A stretch of DNA of 12,500 nt, from the NCBI GenBank assembly GCA_003696465.1, contig RFHG01000572.1, positions 1 to 12,500 on the forward strand, read 5' to 3'. The notes beneath the pieces were generated by a model. That model saw nothing but the letters and a program-made list of their open reading frames with translations, made no database searches and was not told the DNA's origin. This DNA is from Gammaproteobacteria bacterium (GTDB taxonomy: Bacteria > Pseudomonadota > Gammaproteobacteria > J044). Below are positions 1 through 6,857 of this stretch, piece by piece (positions within the stretch are counted from its first letter, which is position 1; the number at the start of each line of letters is the position of its first letter). Position numbers and translations under genes: made by a program.

Positions 1-2
1 CC

Positions 3-434
3 CGGGCCGAGGCCCATTGCCGGGCGCGCGGCAGCAACCTGACTCCGTTGCGGCGGCGGGTACTCGAGCTGGTGATTGCTCGTGGCCGCCCGGTGGGGGC
101 CTACGAGCTGCTGTCCGAGTTGCAGGCCGAAGGGCATGGCGGTTCGCCGCCCACCGTGTACAGGGCGCTGGAATTCCTGGCCGGTGAGGGGCTGGTGCAC
201 CGGCTGGAGGGCAGCAACAGCTGGCTGGCCTGCCCCGATCCGGGGCATGCACATGCCGGTGTGGTGATGTGCTGCCGCCAGTGCGGACGGGCGCTGGAAG
301 TGGATGATGCCAGCCTCGTCGAGCCCCTGCTGCAACGCTTGCAGGCATGGGGCTTCCAGCCCGAGCAGGGCATGCTCGAGATACCCGGCACCTGTCGCTG
401 GTGCCGCGAAAACGGGAGTGGACATGGACGCTGA
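3..434 (+). CDS. zur: Zur, zinc-uptake regulator, Fur family (5' end missing)
   Basis: Zinc-responsive repressor of the Fur family, which shuts down zinc import when zinc is sufficient. The frame is open to the left window edge. Codons before the TTG at 48 read AEAHCRARGSNLTPLRRRV, the expected Zur N-terminal helix, so TTG 48 is not the start and the gene begins upstream. The winged-helix recognition segment is PPTVYRALEFLAGEGLVHRL (about nt 150-209). The metal ligands of the family are all visible: His of VHRLE, Cys and His of ACPDPGHAH, Glu of ALE, and two structural zinc CxxC pairs, CRQC and CRWC. The stop overlaps the znuC start by 11 bp, so zur is co-translated with its target transporter. 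Such operons are usually autoregulated; the promoter lies outside the window. Identification is secure because of the ligand set and the neighbours. Confidence 0.95.
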   Translation, partial: RAEAHCRARGSNLTPLRRRVLELVIARGRPVGAYELLSELQAEGHGGSPPTVYRALEFLAGEGLVHRLEGSNSWLACPDPGHAHAGVVMCCRQCGRALEVDDASLVEPLLQRLQAWGFQPEQGMLEIPGTCRWCRENGSGHGR

Positions 435-1194
435 ATCCACCGAACTGCTGATCGAGGCGCGGGGGCTCGGGCTCGTAGTGGAGGGGCAGTCGATCCTCGA
501 GGATGTCGATCTGGCCCTGCATCGGGGCGAGATCATTACCGTCATCGGTCCCAATGGCGCAGGCAAGTCGACCCTGGTGCGGCTCCTGCTCGGCCTCGAG
601 CGGCCCACGGCCGGGCAGGTCTGGCGCCGCCCGGGCCTGCGTATCGGCTATGTGCCCCAGCGCCTGCAGGTCTCTCCGGTGCTGCCACTGGCCGTCGAGC
701 GATTCCTGCGGCTGGGCAATGCCGTCTCGGCCCGGCAGGTATCGGAGACACTGAAGGAGGTGGGTGCCGGCTCGCTTGCAAGCCGGGCGCTGTACCGGTT
801 GTCCGGCGGGGAGCTGCAAAGGGTCCTGCTGGCCCGCGCCCTGCTGCGCCAGCCGGACCTGCTGGTGCTCGACGAGCCCGCCCAGGGCGTCGATGTCGCC
901 GGCCAGGCCTCGCTCTATCGCCTCATCGCCGCCCTGCGCGACCGCCACGGCTACGGGGTGCTGATGGTCTCGCACGATCTGCACCTGGTCATGGCGGCGA
1001 GCGATTCGGTGCTGTGCCTCAATCATCATGTCTGCTGCCATGGGCAGCCGGAGGCGATCAGCCGTCATCCGGAATATCTGCGCCTGATCGGGGACAGCCA
1101 GGCGGCGGCGGACGGGCTCGCCTTCTACCGGCATGCTCATGATCATTGTCATACCCTGGCCGGTACCGTGGAGGAGGCGGACAAGCATGGATGA
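424..1194 (+). CDS. znuC: ZnuC, zinc ABC transporter ATPase
   Basis: Cytoplasmic ATPase that powers Zn2+ import through ZnuB. With the ATG at 424 the protein has 256 residues, a normal ZnuC length. Walker A GPNGAGKS lies at residues 42-49, the Q-loop Gln at about 79, the signature LSGGE at 126-130, Walker B LLVLDE at 146-151 and the H-loop His at 184. The C-terminus has a His cluster, RHAHDHCH (236-243), as in other ZnuC proteins, where it is thought to sense or bind zinc. The start at 424 was chosen because it lies inside the zur 3' end and removes a 40-residue leader that is only zur sequence in another frame. The gene overlaps znuB by 8 bp. The substrate-binding partner znuA is not in the window; in many relatives it is divergent upstream of zur. 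Manganese or iron transport is a less likely alternative given zur. Confidence 0.95.
   Translation: MDAESTELLIEARGLGLVVEGQSILEDVDLALHRGEIITVIGPNGAGKSTLVRLLLGLERPTAGQVWRRPGLRIGYVPQRLQVSPVLPLAVERFLRLGNAVSARQVSETLKEVGAGSLASRALYRLSGGELQRVLLARALLRQPDLLVLDEPAQGVDVAGQASLYRLIAALRDRHGYGVLMVSHDLHLVMAASDSVLCLNHHVCCHGQPEAISRHPEYLRLIGDSQAAADGLAFYRHAHDHCHTLAGTVEEADKHG
1171..1177 (+). promoter_or_regulatory. Ribosome binding site of znuB
   Basis: GAGGAGG lies inside the end of znuC, 9 nt before the ATG at 1187. It supports that start over the ATG at 1133, which would add residues encoded by znuC sequence in another frame. Confidence 0.75.
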
Positions 1195-1981
1195 ATTTCT
1201 GCTGCGTGCATGGCTGGCCGGTCTGGCGGTTGCCACGGTCAGTGGCGGGCTGGGGGTGTTCGTGGTGTGGCGGCGCCTGGCCTATTTTGGAGACAGTCTC
1301 TCGCATTCGGCCCTGCTCGGGATCGCCATGGGCCTGTTGCTCGGCATCAATACCACCCTGCCCCTGCTGGCCGTGTGCATGGCCGTGGCAGTGCTGATCG
1401 TCTGGCTGCGGGGGCAAAGGCGTTTCTCCACCGATACGGTGCTCGGCATCCTGGCCCATGCGGCCCTTTCGGTGGGGCTGGTGGCGGTAAGTCTGGTGGA
1501 AGGCCTGCGCATGGACCTGATGGCCTGGCTGTTTGGCGACATCCTCGCCGTCAATGCCAGTGACCTGCTGTTTATCCTGCTCGGCAGTGGCGTCGTCCTT
1601 GCCCTGCTGGGCGTGTTGTGGACACCCCTTTTGCGCATCACCCTGGACGAGGATCTGGCCCGGGTCGAGGGGGTGCCGGTCACTGCGGTCAATCTGGGTT
1701 TCATGCTGCTGATGGCCATGGTGGTGGCGCTGGCGATGAAGCTCGTGGGTGTGCTGCTGATCACCGCGCTGCTCATCATCCCGGCAGCCACCGCGCGCTA
1801 TCTGGCCCGCTCTCCAGAGCTCATGGCCGTGCTGGCCGCCGTCCTGGGCATGCTGGCCGTCAGCGCCGGCCTGTACGGTTCCCTGCAATGGGATACCCCG
1901 GCCGGGCCCAGCGTGGTGGTGGCGGCAAGTCTCGTCTTCCTGCTGGTGAGCCTGCTGCTCGGACGCCGGCACGTACCCTAG
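1187..1981 (+). CDS. znuB: ZnuB, zinc ABC transporter permease
   Basis: Inner-membrane permease of the ABC-3 family that forms the zinc channel energised by ZnuC. The protein has 264 residues, close to the usual 260. It is strongly hydrophobic, with several predicted membrane helices (around 10-28, 43-74, 85-105, 127-147, 168-200, 211-232 and 242-259). Family hallmarks are YFGDSLSHSALLG (33-45), the coupling-loop region DEDLARVEGVPV (154-165) and DTPAGPSVVV (236-245). The start is set by a strong Shine-Dalgarno sequence and by its 8-bp overlap with znuC. It is the last gene of the zur-znuC-znuB operon, since a terminator follows at once and the next gene is convergent. Confidence 0.95.
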   Translation: MDEFLLRAWLAGLAVATVSGGLGVFVVWRRLAYFGDSLSHSALLGIAMGLLLGINTTLPLLAVCMAVAVLIVWLRGQRRFSTDTVLGILAHAALSVGLVAVSLVEGLRMDLMAWLFGDILAVNASDLLFILLGSGVVLALLGVLWTPLLRITLDEDLARVEGVPVTAVNLGFMLLMAMVVALAMKLVGVLLITALLIIPAATARYLARSPELMAVLAAVLGMLAVSAGLYGSLQWDTPAGPSVVVAASLVFLLVSLLLGRRHVP

Positions 1982-2004
1982 CCTGGGCAAAGCCTAGGAT
2001 TTTT
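1982..2004 (+). terminator. Intrinsic terminator of the zur-znuCB operon
   Basis: A 7-bp stem CCTGGGC / GCCTAGG (one G-T wobble) closed by an AAA loop is followed by A and then five T (2000-2004). It begins immediately after the znuB stop. Its right arm overlaps the stop codon of the convergent olsA gene, so the terminator and the end of olsA share bases. On the opposite strand no T tract follows, so it should act mainly in the plus direction. Confidence 0.75.
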
Positions 2005-2794
2005 CCTGCGGTTGCCCTTCATCCGTGCGAGGCGCCTTTCCCGCCAGGGGTTGTTCCACGAGGCCGCGAACGCAGTTCCAGGCCTCTTCCGCCAGTTCGC
2101 GGCGTTCACGGTCGGTATCGTGAATAGCAGGGCAGAAGGCGATGTGGGCCTCGATGCGCTGCAGGGCAAGGATGCGCCACAGGCTGCCCAGCGCTGTGTC
2201 GTCGTCAATGAAGGCGATGCGGCGGTCGGGCTGGCCATCCGGGCCCGGATAACGCAGGGCCAGGGGCTGAATGGGGCAATGCGCCAGGCGTGCCGCTGCG
2301 AACAGGCGCGGGTGAAAGCGCCGAACCTGACGGCCGTCGCTGGTGGTCGCTTCGGGGAAGACGAGCACGCTGCGGCCGCGTACCAGGTGCCAGGTAATCT
2401 GCTCGAGTGCACGGTTGGCGGCATCACGGGCCCCCCGTTCGATGAACAGGGTGCCGCTGCGGCGGGCGAGGAAGCCGACGATCGGCCAGCGGGCCACCTC
2501 GGCCTTGGACAGGAAGGAGACCGGGGCCAGATGCGCGATCAGCGGGATGTCCAGCCAGGAGACATGATTGGCCACCCAGAGTGCCGTCTCCTCCACCGGC
2601 GTGCCCTGCACATGCACCTCGACGTGGAGGATACGCAGGGCACGTGCATTCCAGCGCCGGATGATGTCACTGTAGCCCGGCGAGGGGTTGCCGTGCTCGT
2701 CACAGCGCCCATGGCGCAGAATGAGCCAGATGCCCCACAGGATATGGAGCGACAGCAGCAGCAGGCGCCAGATACGGCGTGGAAGATATCGCAT
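1994..2794 (-). CDS. olsA: PlsC-family 1-acylglycerol-3-phosphate / lyso-ornithine-lipid O-acyltransferase
   Basis: Membrane-associated O-acyltransferase of 266 residues. An N-terminal hydrophobic helix (about 8-26) is followed by the PlsC domain: motif I NHVSWLD (76-82, with catalytic His77 and Asp82), motif II FIERG (117-121) and motif III FPEATTSDG (146-154). The PlsC fold alone would allow general lysophosphatidate acylation. The gene directly upstream is OlsB-like, and the olsB-olsA pair is the known arrangement for ornithine lipid synthesis, in which OlsA acylates lyso-ornithine lipid. I therefore call it olsA, with substrate assigned by context. The hydrophilic tail after about residue 250 shows nothing recognisable. 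It converges on znuB and lies 67 bp after olsB. Confidence 0.82.
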   Translation of the reverse strand: MRYLPRRIWRLLLLSLHILWGIWLILRHGRCDEHGNPSPGYSDIIRRWNARALRILHVEVHVQGTPVEETALWVANHVSWLDIPLIAHLAPVSFLSKAEVARWPIVGFLARRSGTLFIERGARDAANRALEQITWHLVRGRSVLVFPEATTSDGRQVRRFHPRLFAAARLAHCPIQPLALRYPGPDGQPDRRIAFIDDDTALGSLWRILALQRIEAHIAFCPAIHDTDRERRELAEEAWNCVRGLVEQPLAGKAPRTDEGQPQEKS

Positions 2795-2833
2795 GCGATC
2801 CGCCCGATTGCGTGGTGCCGACTACTCTGGCAC

Positions 2834-2859
2834 AGCCGGGCGGCCCGGCTCAAGCCGGG
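2834..2859 (-). repeat. Overlapping alternative hairpins in the olsB-olsA gap
   Basis: On the plus strand the segment reads AGCCGGG (2834-2840), CGG, CCCGGCT (2844-2850), CA, AGCCGGG (2853-2859). The central arm can pair perfectly with either flanking copy, giving two mutually exclusive 7-bp GC-rich stems (loops of 3 nt and about 2-4 nt). It starts just after the olsB stop. Neither strand has a T tract, so it is not a standard terminator. It could protect the 3' end of an olsB message or modulate read-through into olsA; no function is shown. Confidence 0.6.
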
Positions 2860-2861
2860 GC

Positions 2862-3728
2862 TCAGTGCATGGCGGCGTTGACGGCTGTATCCGAAGGCTG
2901 TTCGGGGAGAAAACGTCTGCGATAGCGCTCGGGCACCCGCTCCAGGTCGAGCAGCACGAACAGGTCGGCCACGCCGAAGTCCGGATCCCAGCAGGGTTCT
3001 CCACAGACGTTCATGCCCAGGCGCAGATAGGCGCGCAGGAGGGCGGGCAATTCGGGATGTTCGTCCTCGATCTGGTTGATTTCGGGCAACGGCAGGCGGG
3101 GTGTCACCTGGCAGTCTTCGGGGGCCATGTGACGGCTGCGCACATGGCCCATCACGGCATGGGCATGATAACCGCCATCACGCATGGTCACGCTGGCACA
3201 GCCGAACAGCAGCCGGACCTGCAGGCTGCGGGTCAGCTCGGCGATGCCGCGCCACAGCAGCGGCAGTGCCGGCCCGCGTCGATGATCGGGATGGATGCAG
3301 GTACGGCCCAGCTCCAGCTTGCCGCCGGGCAGGGCCAGGATGGAGGCCATGTCGAACTCCTCCTCGGAATAGAATCCCCCGGCACGGCGGGCACCCTGCT
3401 CATCGAGCAGGCGGGTGCAGCCAACGATGGCGCCCGTCGCGGTATCGCGGACATAGAGATGTCGACACCACGGGTCGAAACGGTCCCTGTCACGTCTTTC
3501 CGCATGACCGGACAGGCGTGCGCCCAGCTCGATGCCAAAGACCTCGTGACGCAGGGCCTGACAGGCATCGATCTCGGCGGGGGTGGCGGCAAGCCGCAGC
3601 TCGAGGCGGCCGGAACCGCGCGGGGGGAAAGGGGTCGGGCGCTCGATGCCCGTATTCGGATGCAGCGGTGTGTTCTGCATGGCGGATTCCTGTGCATTGG
3701 ATTCCGCTGCAGTCTCGCTTGCCGGCAT
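2862..3728 (-). CDS. olsB: OlsB-like L-ornithine N-acyltransferase (GNAT fold)
   Basis: Predicted to transfer a 3-hydroxyacyl chain from acyl carrier protein to the alpha-amino group of ornithine, the first step of ornithine lipid synthesis. The ATG at 3728 gives 288 residues. The first 35-40 residues are low-complexity. The acyltransferase domain follows: LELRLAATPAEIDACQALRH (41-60), an RDRFDPWCRHLYV segment (81-93), GCTRLL (103-108), and LELGRTCIHPDHRRGPALP (138-156), where the Arg-rich loop matches the acyl-donor binding site of GNAT proteins. A second start at 3680 (Met17) is also preceded by an AGGA-type site, so the true N-terminus is uncertain; the 3728 start has GGAG about 5 nt upstream. 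Database entries of this family are often labelled hemolysin-like. The adjacent olsA supports the ornithine-lipid role. Confidence 0.85.
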   Translation of the reverse strand: MPASETAAESNAQESAMQNTPLHPNTGIERPTPFPPRGSGRLELRLAATPAEIDACQALRHEVFGIELGARLSGHAERRDRDRFDPWCRHLYVRDTATGAIVGCTRLLDEQGARRAGGFYSEEEFDMASILALPGGKLELGRTCIHPDHRRGPALPLLWRGIAELTRSLQVRLLFGCASVTMRDGGYHAHAVMGHVRSRHMAPEDCQVTPRLPLPEINQIEDEHPELPALLRAYLRLGMNVCGEPCWDPDFGVADLFVLLDLERVPERYRRRFLPEQPSDTAVNAAMH

Positions 3729-3809
3729 GACGCTCCGATGACAGAGGCTTGAAGTTTTCGTTCATGAAAGAATGCGTACCAAAGTCGTAATTCCCGTATG
3801 TCGATTGGT

Positions 3810-3828
3810 GTTATCATTCACCGATAAC
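3810..3828. promoter_or_regulatory. Palindrome in the divergent olsB / di-iron protein promoter region
   Basis: GTTATC-ATTCACC-GATAAC is a perfect 6-bp inverted repeat with a 7-bp spacer. It lies 35 bp before the di-iron protein gene and about 80 bp before olsB, in the only AT-richer stretch between the two divergent genes. Its size suits a dimeric regulator. I do not recognise the regulator, and no convincing -35/-10 pair can be assigned on either strand here. Confidence 0.4.
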
Positions 3829-3863
3829 CTTGACCGCTGCGCAAGTCCATCCGGGAGCGACAC

Positions 3864-4631
3864 ATGGCCATCGAGCTTTACAACGACGGTACCCACCAGT
3901 GTCTGGCCTTCAGCGACCTCGTCCAGGGCGACGGCGTCCAGGCCAACCAGTTTCTCGTCATCCATGGCGAGCACGAGGCGCTGCTCGACCCGGGCGGCGA
4001 TCTCACCTTTACTGCGCTATCGATGGAGATCAGCAAGCACATCGAGCTGCGCAAGCTCGACTACCTGATTGCCTCGCACCAGGATCCGGACATCATCGCC
4101 TCGCTGGCCAGCTGGGTCTCGCGTACCGATGCTAGGATCGTCTGTTCGCGGCTGTGGTCGCGTTTCCTGCCGCACCTGCTGCCGGGCTACATGGGCAAGC
4201 AGGTGGAGAGCCGCTGTCTGTGTCTGCCGGATGCAGGGGGTGACATCCCCATGGGCGACAGTGTGCTCAAGGCCATCCCGGCCCACTTCCTGCACTCGGT
4301 GGGCAACTTCCAGTTCTACGATCCGGTGAGCAGGATCCTGTTCTCGGGCGACATGGGGGCCTCCATCGTGCCCGAGGGGCCGGAACACCCGGTGGAGGAT
4401 TTCGAGAAGCATGTGCCCTACATGCTGGGCTTCCATCAGCGCTACATGTGCTCCAACAAGGTCTGCCGCCTGTGGGCCAACATGGTGCGGGAGCTGGATG
4501 TGGAGATGATCGTGCCTCAGCACGGCCGTTCCTTCCGCGGCAAGGAGATGGTCAACCGCTTCCTCGACTGGATTTCGGCCCTGGAGTGCGGGGTCGATCT
4601 CATGACCCAGGACAACTACCGGGTGCCCTGA
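3864..4631 (+). CDS. Oxygen-binding di-iron protein (ODP) type, metallo-beta-lactamase fold
   Basis: Soluble protein of 255 residues with a metallo-beta-lactamase fold like the di-iron domain of flavodiiron proteins, but with no flavodoxin or rubredoxin module. Candidate metal ligands are H72, D74 and D76 of SHQDPDI, H144 of HFLHSVGN, D163 of FSGDMGAS and H220 of PQHGRS. In flavodiiron enzymes the first motif is HxExDH; here Glu is Asp and the last His is Ile, a pattern I associate with ODP proteins, which bind O2/Fe rather than reduce O2 efficiently. A studied relative in Treponema senses oxygen for chemotaxis; no chemotaxis gene is present here. The start is supported by GGGAG 6 nt upstream. 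The gene ends 7 bp from the convergent dehydrogenase operon. Fold and metal site are well supported; role as sensor or oxidase is open. Confidence 0.8.
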   Translation: MAIELYNDGTHQCLAFSDLVQGDGVQANQFLVIHGEHEALLDPGGDLTFTALSMEISKHIELRKLDYLIASHQDPDIIASLASWVSRTDARIVCSRLWSRFLPHLLPGYMGKQVESRCLCLPDAGGDIPMGDSVLKAIPAHFLHSVGNFQFYDPVSRILFSGDMGASIVPEGPEHPVEDFEKHVPYMLGFHQRYMCSNKVCRLWANMVRELDVEMIVPQHGRSFRGKEMVNRFLDWISALECGVDLMTQDNYRVP

Positions 4632-4638
4632 GCCGGAC

Positions 4639-5865
4639 TCAGTCCGTAGTCAGGGCATTCGGGGATTCCAGCAGGCCGACCAGATCCTGCACCATGCGTG
4701 CGGCATCCGCGCCGTACACCACCCTGTGGTCGCAGGTCAGCGTGGCCGAGGCCCCGCCGTCGTGCTCGGCCGCAAGTGCCAGGATCAGGCTGGCGCCCTC
4801 CGGCAGAATGGCATCGAATTCCTGCACCGCGGGGAACATCCCTAGGTTGCTGAGATAGCAGGTGGCGCCCTGGTAGTCTTGCGGCGCCAGCCGTTTTTCC
4901 TGTGCCCGCTGTTTCAGTGCTGTCCAGTCCTCTGCAAGGACCTGCAAGGGCCGGCGTGCGACATCGCGCAGCACCGGGGTCACCAGACCGTGGGGCACAT
5001 CCACCGCAATACCCATGTCCACCCGTTCGCGCAGGGCCAGTCCCAGCGGAGTCCAGGCCGCATTCATGCGCGGGTGCTCTTCCAGAGTGCGGGCCAGTGC
5101 GCGGGCAAACAGCAGCGTCAGGCTCAGGCCGCGTTCATGGGCCAGTTCCCGAAGCGGGGCCAGTGGCAGGGCACAGCGCAGGTGGAATACCGGGATGGCG
5201 AGGCTACGGCTCATGTTCTCGGCCACTGCCCGCTGCATGGGCGTGGGCAGCTTGATGCGCCACGGCGGGCCGGCATCGAGCCCGGCCGGCATGCGGCGTC
5301 CGAGCGCGGCGGCCATGACCTCCCGCTCGTGGATGATGCCGTCCGGCCCCGGCGGAATCTGCCCGAGCGCAAGCCCCAGCATCGCGGCCAGTCTGCGCGC
5401 GGCGGGGGAGGCGGGCGGCTCACCCTCTGATCGGGGTGGTGGCGGTGTCGCCGGCTGTTCCCGTTGTGTGCGGGAATGGCGGGCATCCGTGTCCGTTGCA
5501 CTGGACGTACGGGCGGTGGGGGCAGGTTCTGCGGGTGGCGCAGAGGGCGCTGCCTCCTCGGCCGGCTCGCGGGGTGCCGCGGGAGGCTCCCCGGCCTCGG
5601 TGCCGGCCTCAGTGGTGGCTTCGGACGGGTCATCGGTGACCCAGGCAATGGGGGTACCGACCGGGATATCGACTCCGGTCTCGGCCAGTGGCCCGGCCAG
5701 CCAGCCGTCCTCGAAGGACTCGAGTTCCATGACGGCCTTGTCCGATTCCACTTCGGCAATGGGTTCGCCGCGCTTGACCGGATCACCGGGTGCCTTCAGC
5801 CAGCGTACCAGCTGGCCGGTCTGCATGGTGTCGGAAAGTGCGGGCATGGTCACGGGCTTGCGCAT
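4639..5865 (-). CDS. pdhC: 2-oxoacid dehydrogenase E2 (dihydrolipoyl acyltransferase, pyruvate type), altered active-site motif
   Basis: Core E2 subunit that accepts the acyl group on lipoate and passes it to CoA. It has 408 residues in three parts. A lipoyl domain (about 1-78) carries the lipoyl-lysine K43 in ESDKAV. An Ala/Pro/Glu-rich linker (79-150) follows, then a peripheral-subunit-binding domain (about 152-188). The catalytic domain starts near 200, with VDMGIAVDVPHGLVTPV (282-298) and YLSNLGMF (337-344). The family active-site motif HxxxDG reads H380-RVV-Y384-G: the catalytic His is kept but Asp is Tyr (codon TAC). The usual INPPQ segment is also replaced by ILPEG (353-357). AGGAGGA lies 5 nt before the ATG. 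It follows pdhB by 11 bp and is the last gene of the operon. No E3 gene follows. Acetoin or branched-chain specificity cannot be excluded. Confidence 0.9.
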   Translation of the reverse strand: MRKPVTMPALSDTMQTGQLVRWLKAPGDPVKRGEPIAEVESDKAVMELESFEDGWLAGPLAETGVDIPVGTPIAWVTDDPSEATTEAGTEAGEPPAAPREPAEEAAPSAPPAEPAPTARTSSATDTDARHSRTQREQPATPPPPRSEGEPPASPAARRLAAMLGLALGQIPPGPDGIIHEREVMAAALGRRMPAGLDAGPPWRIKLPTPMQRAVAENMSRSLAIPVFHLRCALPLAPLRELAHERGLSLTLLFARALARTLEEHPRMNAAWTPLGLALRERVDMGIAVDVPHGLVTPVLRDVARRPLQVLAEDWTALKQRAQEKRLAPQDYQGATCYLSNLGMFPAVQEFDAILPEGASLILALAAEHDGGASATLTCDHRVVYGADAARMVQDLVGLLESPNALTTD

Positions 5866-5876
5866 GGCTGTCCTCC

Positions 5877-6857
5877 TCAGGCCTCGAGCAGGTTGCGGGC
5901 GGCTTCGACGATGTCGTCCACCTGCGGAATGGTGGTGGCCTCGAGCCGCCCGTTGTAGGGGGTGGGGATGTCCAGTCCGGCCACCCGTCGCGGCGGGCCA
6001 TCGAGCAGGTAGAAGGCCTGTTCGGTGAGTTGCGCAACCATCTCCGCGCCGGCCCCGGCAAAGCCGCAGTCTTCTTCTACCACCAGCAGGCGGTGGGTCT
6101 TTTCCAGCGAGCGCAGGCAGGTCTGCCAGTCGATCGGGCGCAGGCTGCGCAGGTCGATGACCTCCACCGAGATGCCCTCCGCCGCCAGCCGTTCGGCGGC
6201 TTCCAGCGACTGTCCCACGCCCTTGAGATAGGTCACCAAAGTAAGGTCCTCGCCCTCGCGGCGTACCTGCGCCCGGTGCATGGGCGGAGGCGGCAGTGAT
6301 TCGTCCAGAGGGCCTTCCTCGAAATACAGGAGCTCGTGCTCCAGTACCACGATGGGCTCGTTGCTGCGGATTGCCTGACGCAATTGCCAGTAGCTGTCCT
6401 GAGCCGTGGCGGGGGTGACGATGCGCAGCCCCGGCACGTTCATCATGGTGTGCTCCAGCCTTTGCGAGTGCTGGGCGGCAAGCTGTCTGGCCACGCCCCC
6501 GGGCGTGCGCACCACCAGCGGCATCGGATACTGCCCGCCGGACATGAATGTGATCTTGGCCGCCATGTTGATGATGGCATCCAGCGCCAGCAGGGCGAAG
6601 TTCACCGTCATGATTTCCACCACCGGCCGTGCCCCGGCCAGGGCCGCGCCCACGCCAAGGCCGGTGAAGCTGCCCTCGGAGATCGGCGTGTCGCGCACCC
6701 GCCATTCGCCGTAACGGGCATACAGGCCCTCGGTGACCCGGTAACTGCCGCCGTAGAGTCCGACATCCTCCCCCAGGATGAAGACCGAGTCATCGGCCGC
6801 CATCTCCGCATCCAGGGCCCGGTTCAGGGCCTGCCAGATCTTCACCTGTTCACTCAC
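5877..6857 (-). CDS. pdhB: 2-oxoacid (pyruvate-type) dehydrogenase E1 beta subunit
   Basis: Beta half of the thiamine-diphosphate-dependent heterotetrameric E1, which decarboxylates the 2-oxoacid and reductively acylates E2 lipoate. It has 326 residues, the standard length. Visible family motifs are ILGEDVGLYGG (27-37), DTPISEGSFTGLGVG (56-70) with catalytic Glu61, EIMTVNF (81-87), AQHSQ (128-132), and IDLRSLRPID (234-243) in the transketolase C-terminal domain. The similarity to PDH-type beta chains (MSGGQYPMPLV, VLEHELLY) favours pyruvate over branched-chain substrates. Translation starts at GTG 6857, which overlaps the pdhA stop in a GTGA, and AGGAGG sits 7 nt upstream; coupling with pdhA is therefore likely and fits a 1:1 subunit ratio. 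Confidence 0.92.
   Translation of the reverse strand: MSEQVKIWQALNRALDAEMAADDSVFILGEDVGLYGGSYRVTEGLYARYGEWRVRDTPISEGSFTGLGVGAALAGARPVVEIMTVNFALLALDAIINMAAKITFMSGGQYPMPLVVRTPGGVARQLAAQHSQRLEHTMMNVPGLRIVTPATAQDSYWQLRQAIRSNEPIVVLEHELLYFEEGPLDESLPPPPMHRAQVRREGEDLTLVTYLKGVGQSLEAAERLAAEGISVEVIDLRSLRPIDWQTCLRSLEKTHRLLVVEEDCGFAGAGAEMVAQLTEQAFYLLDGPPRRVAGLDIPTPYNGRLEATTIPQVDDIVEAARNLLEA

Noticed and set aside
48..50. TTG at 48 as the start of zur
   Set aside because: Codons upstream continue the conserved Zur N-terminus to the window edge, so the gene is truncated by the window and does not start here.
1129..1150. His-rich tail of ZnuC as a novelty
   Set aside because: A similar histidine cluster is found at the C-terminus of other ZnuC proteins, so it is a family trait.
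1133..1186. An earlier ATG for znuB at 1133
   Set aside because: The extra 18 residues are znuC sequence in another frame and match no permease. The strong ribosome site at 1171-1177 serves the ATG at 1187.
2012..3752. Long plus-strand frames opposite olsA and olsB (2012-2881 and 2688-3752)
   Set aside because: The minus-strand frames carry the complete PlsC and GNAT motifs. The plus-strand translations show no motifs and are GC-bias shadows.
4627..4645. Short inverted repeat CTGAG-CCGGA-CTCAG between the di-iron protein gene and E2 as a bidirectional terminator
   Set aside because: The stem is only 5 bp, with no T tract on either side.
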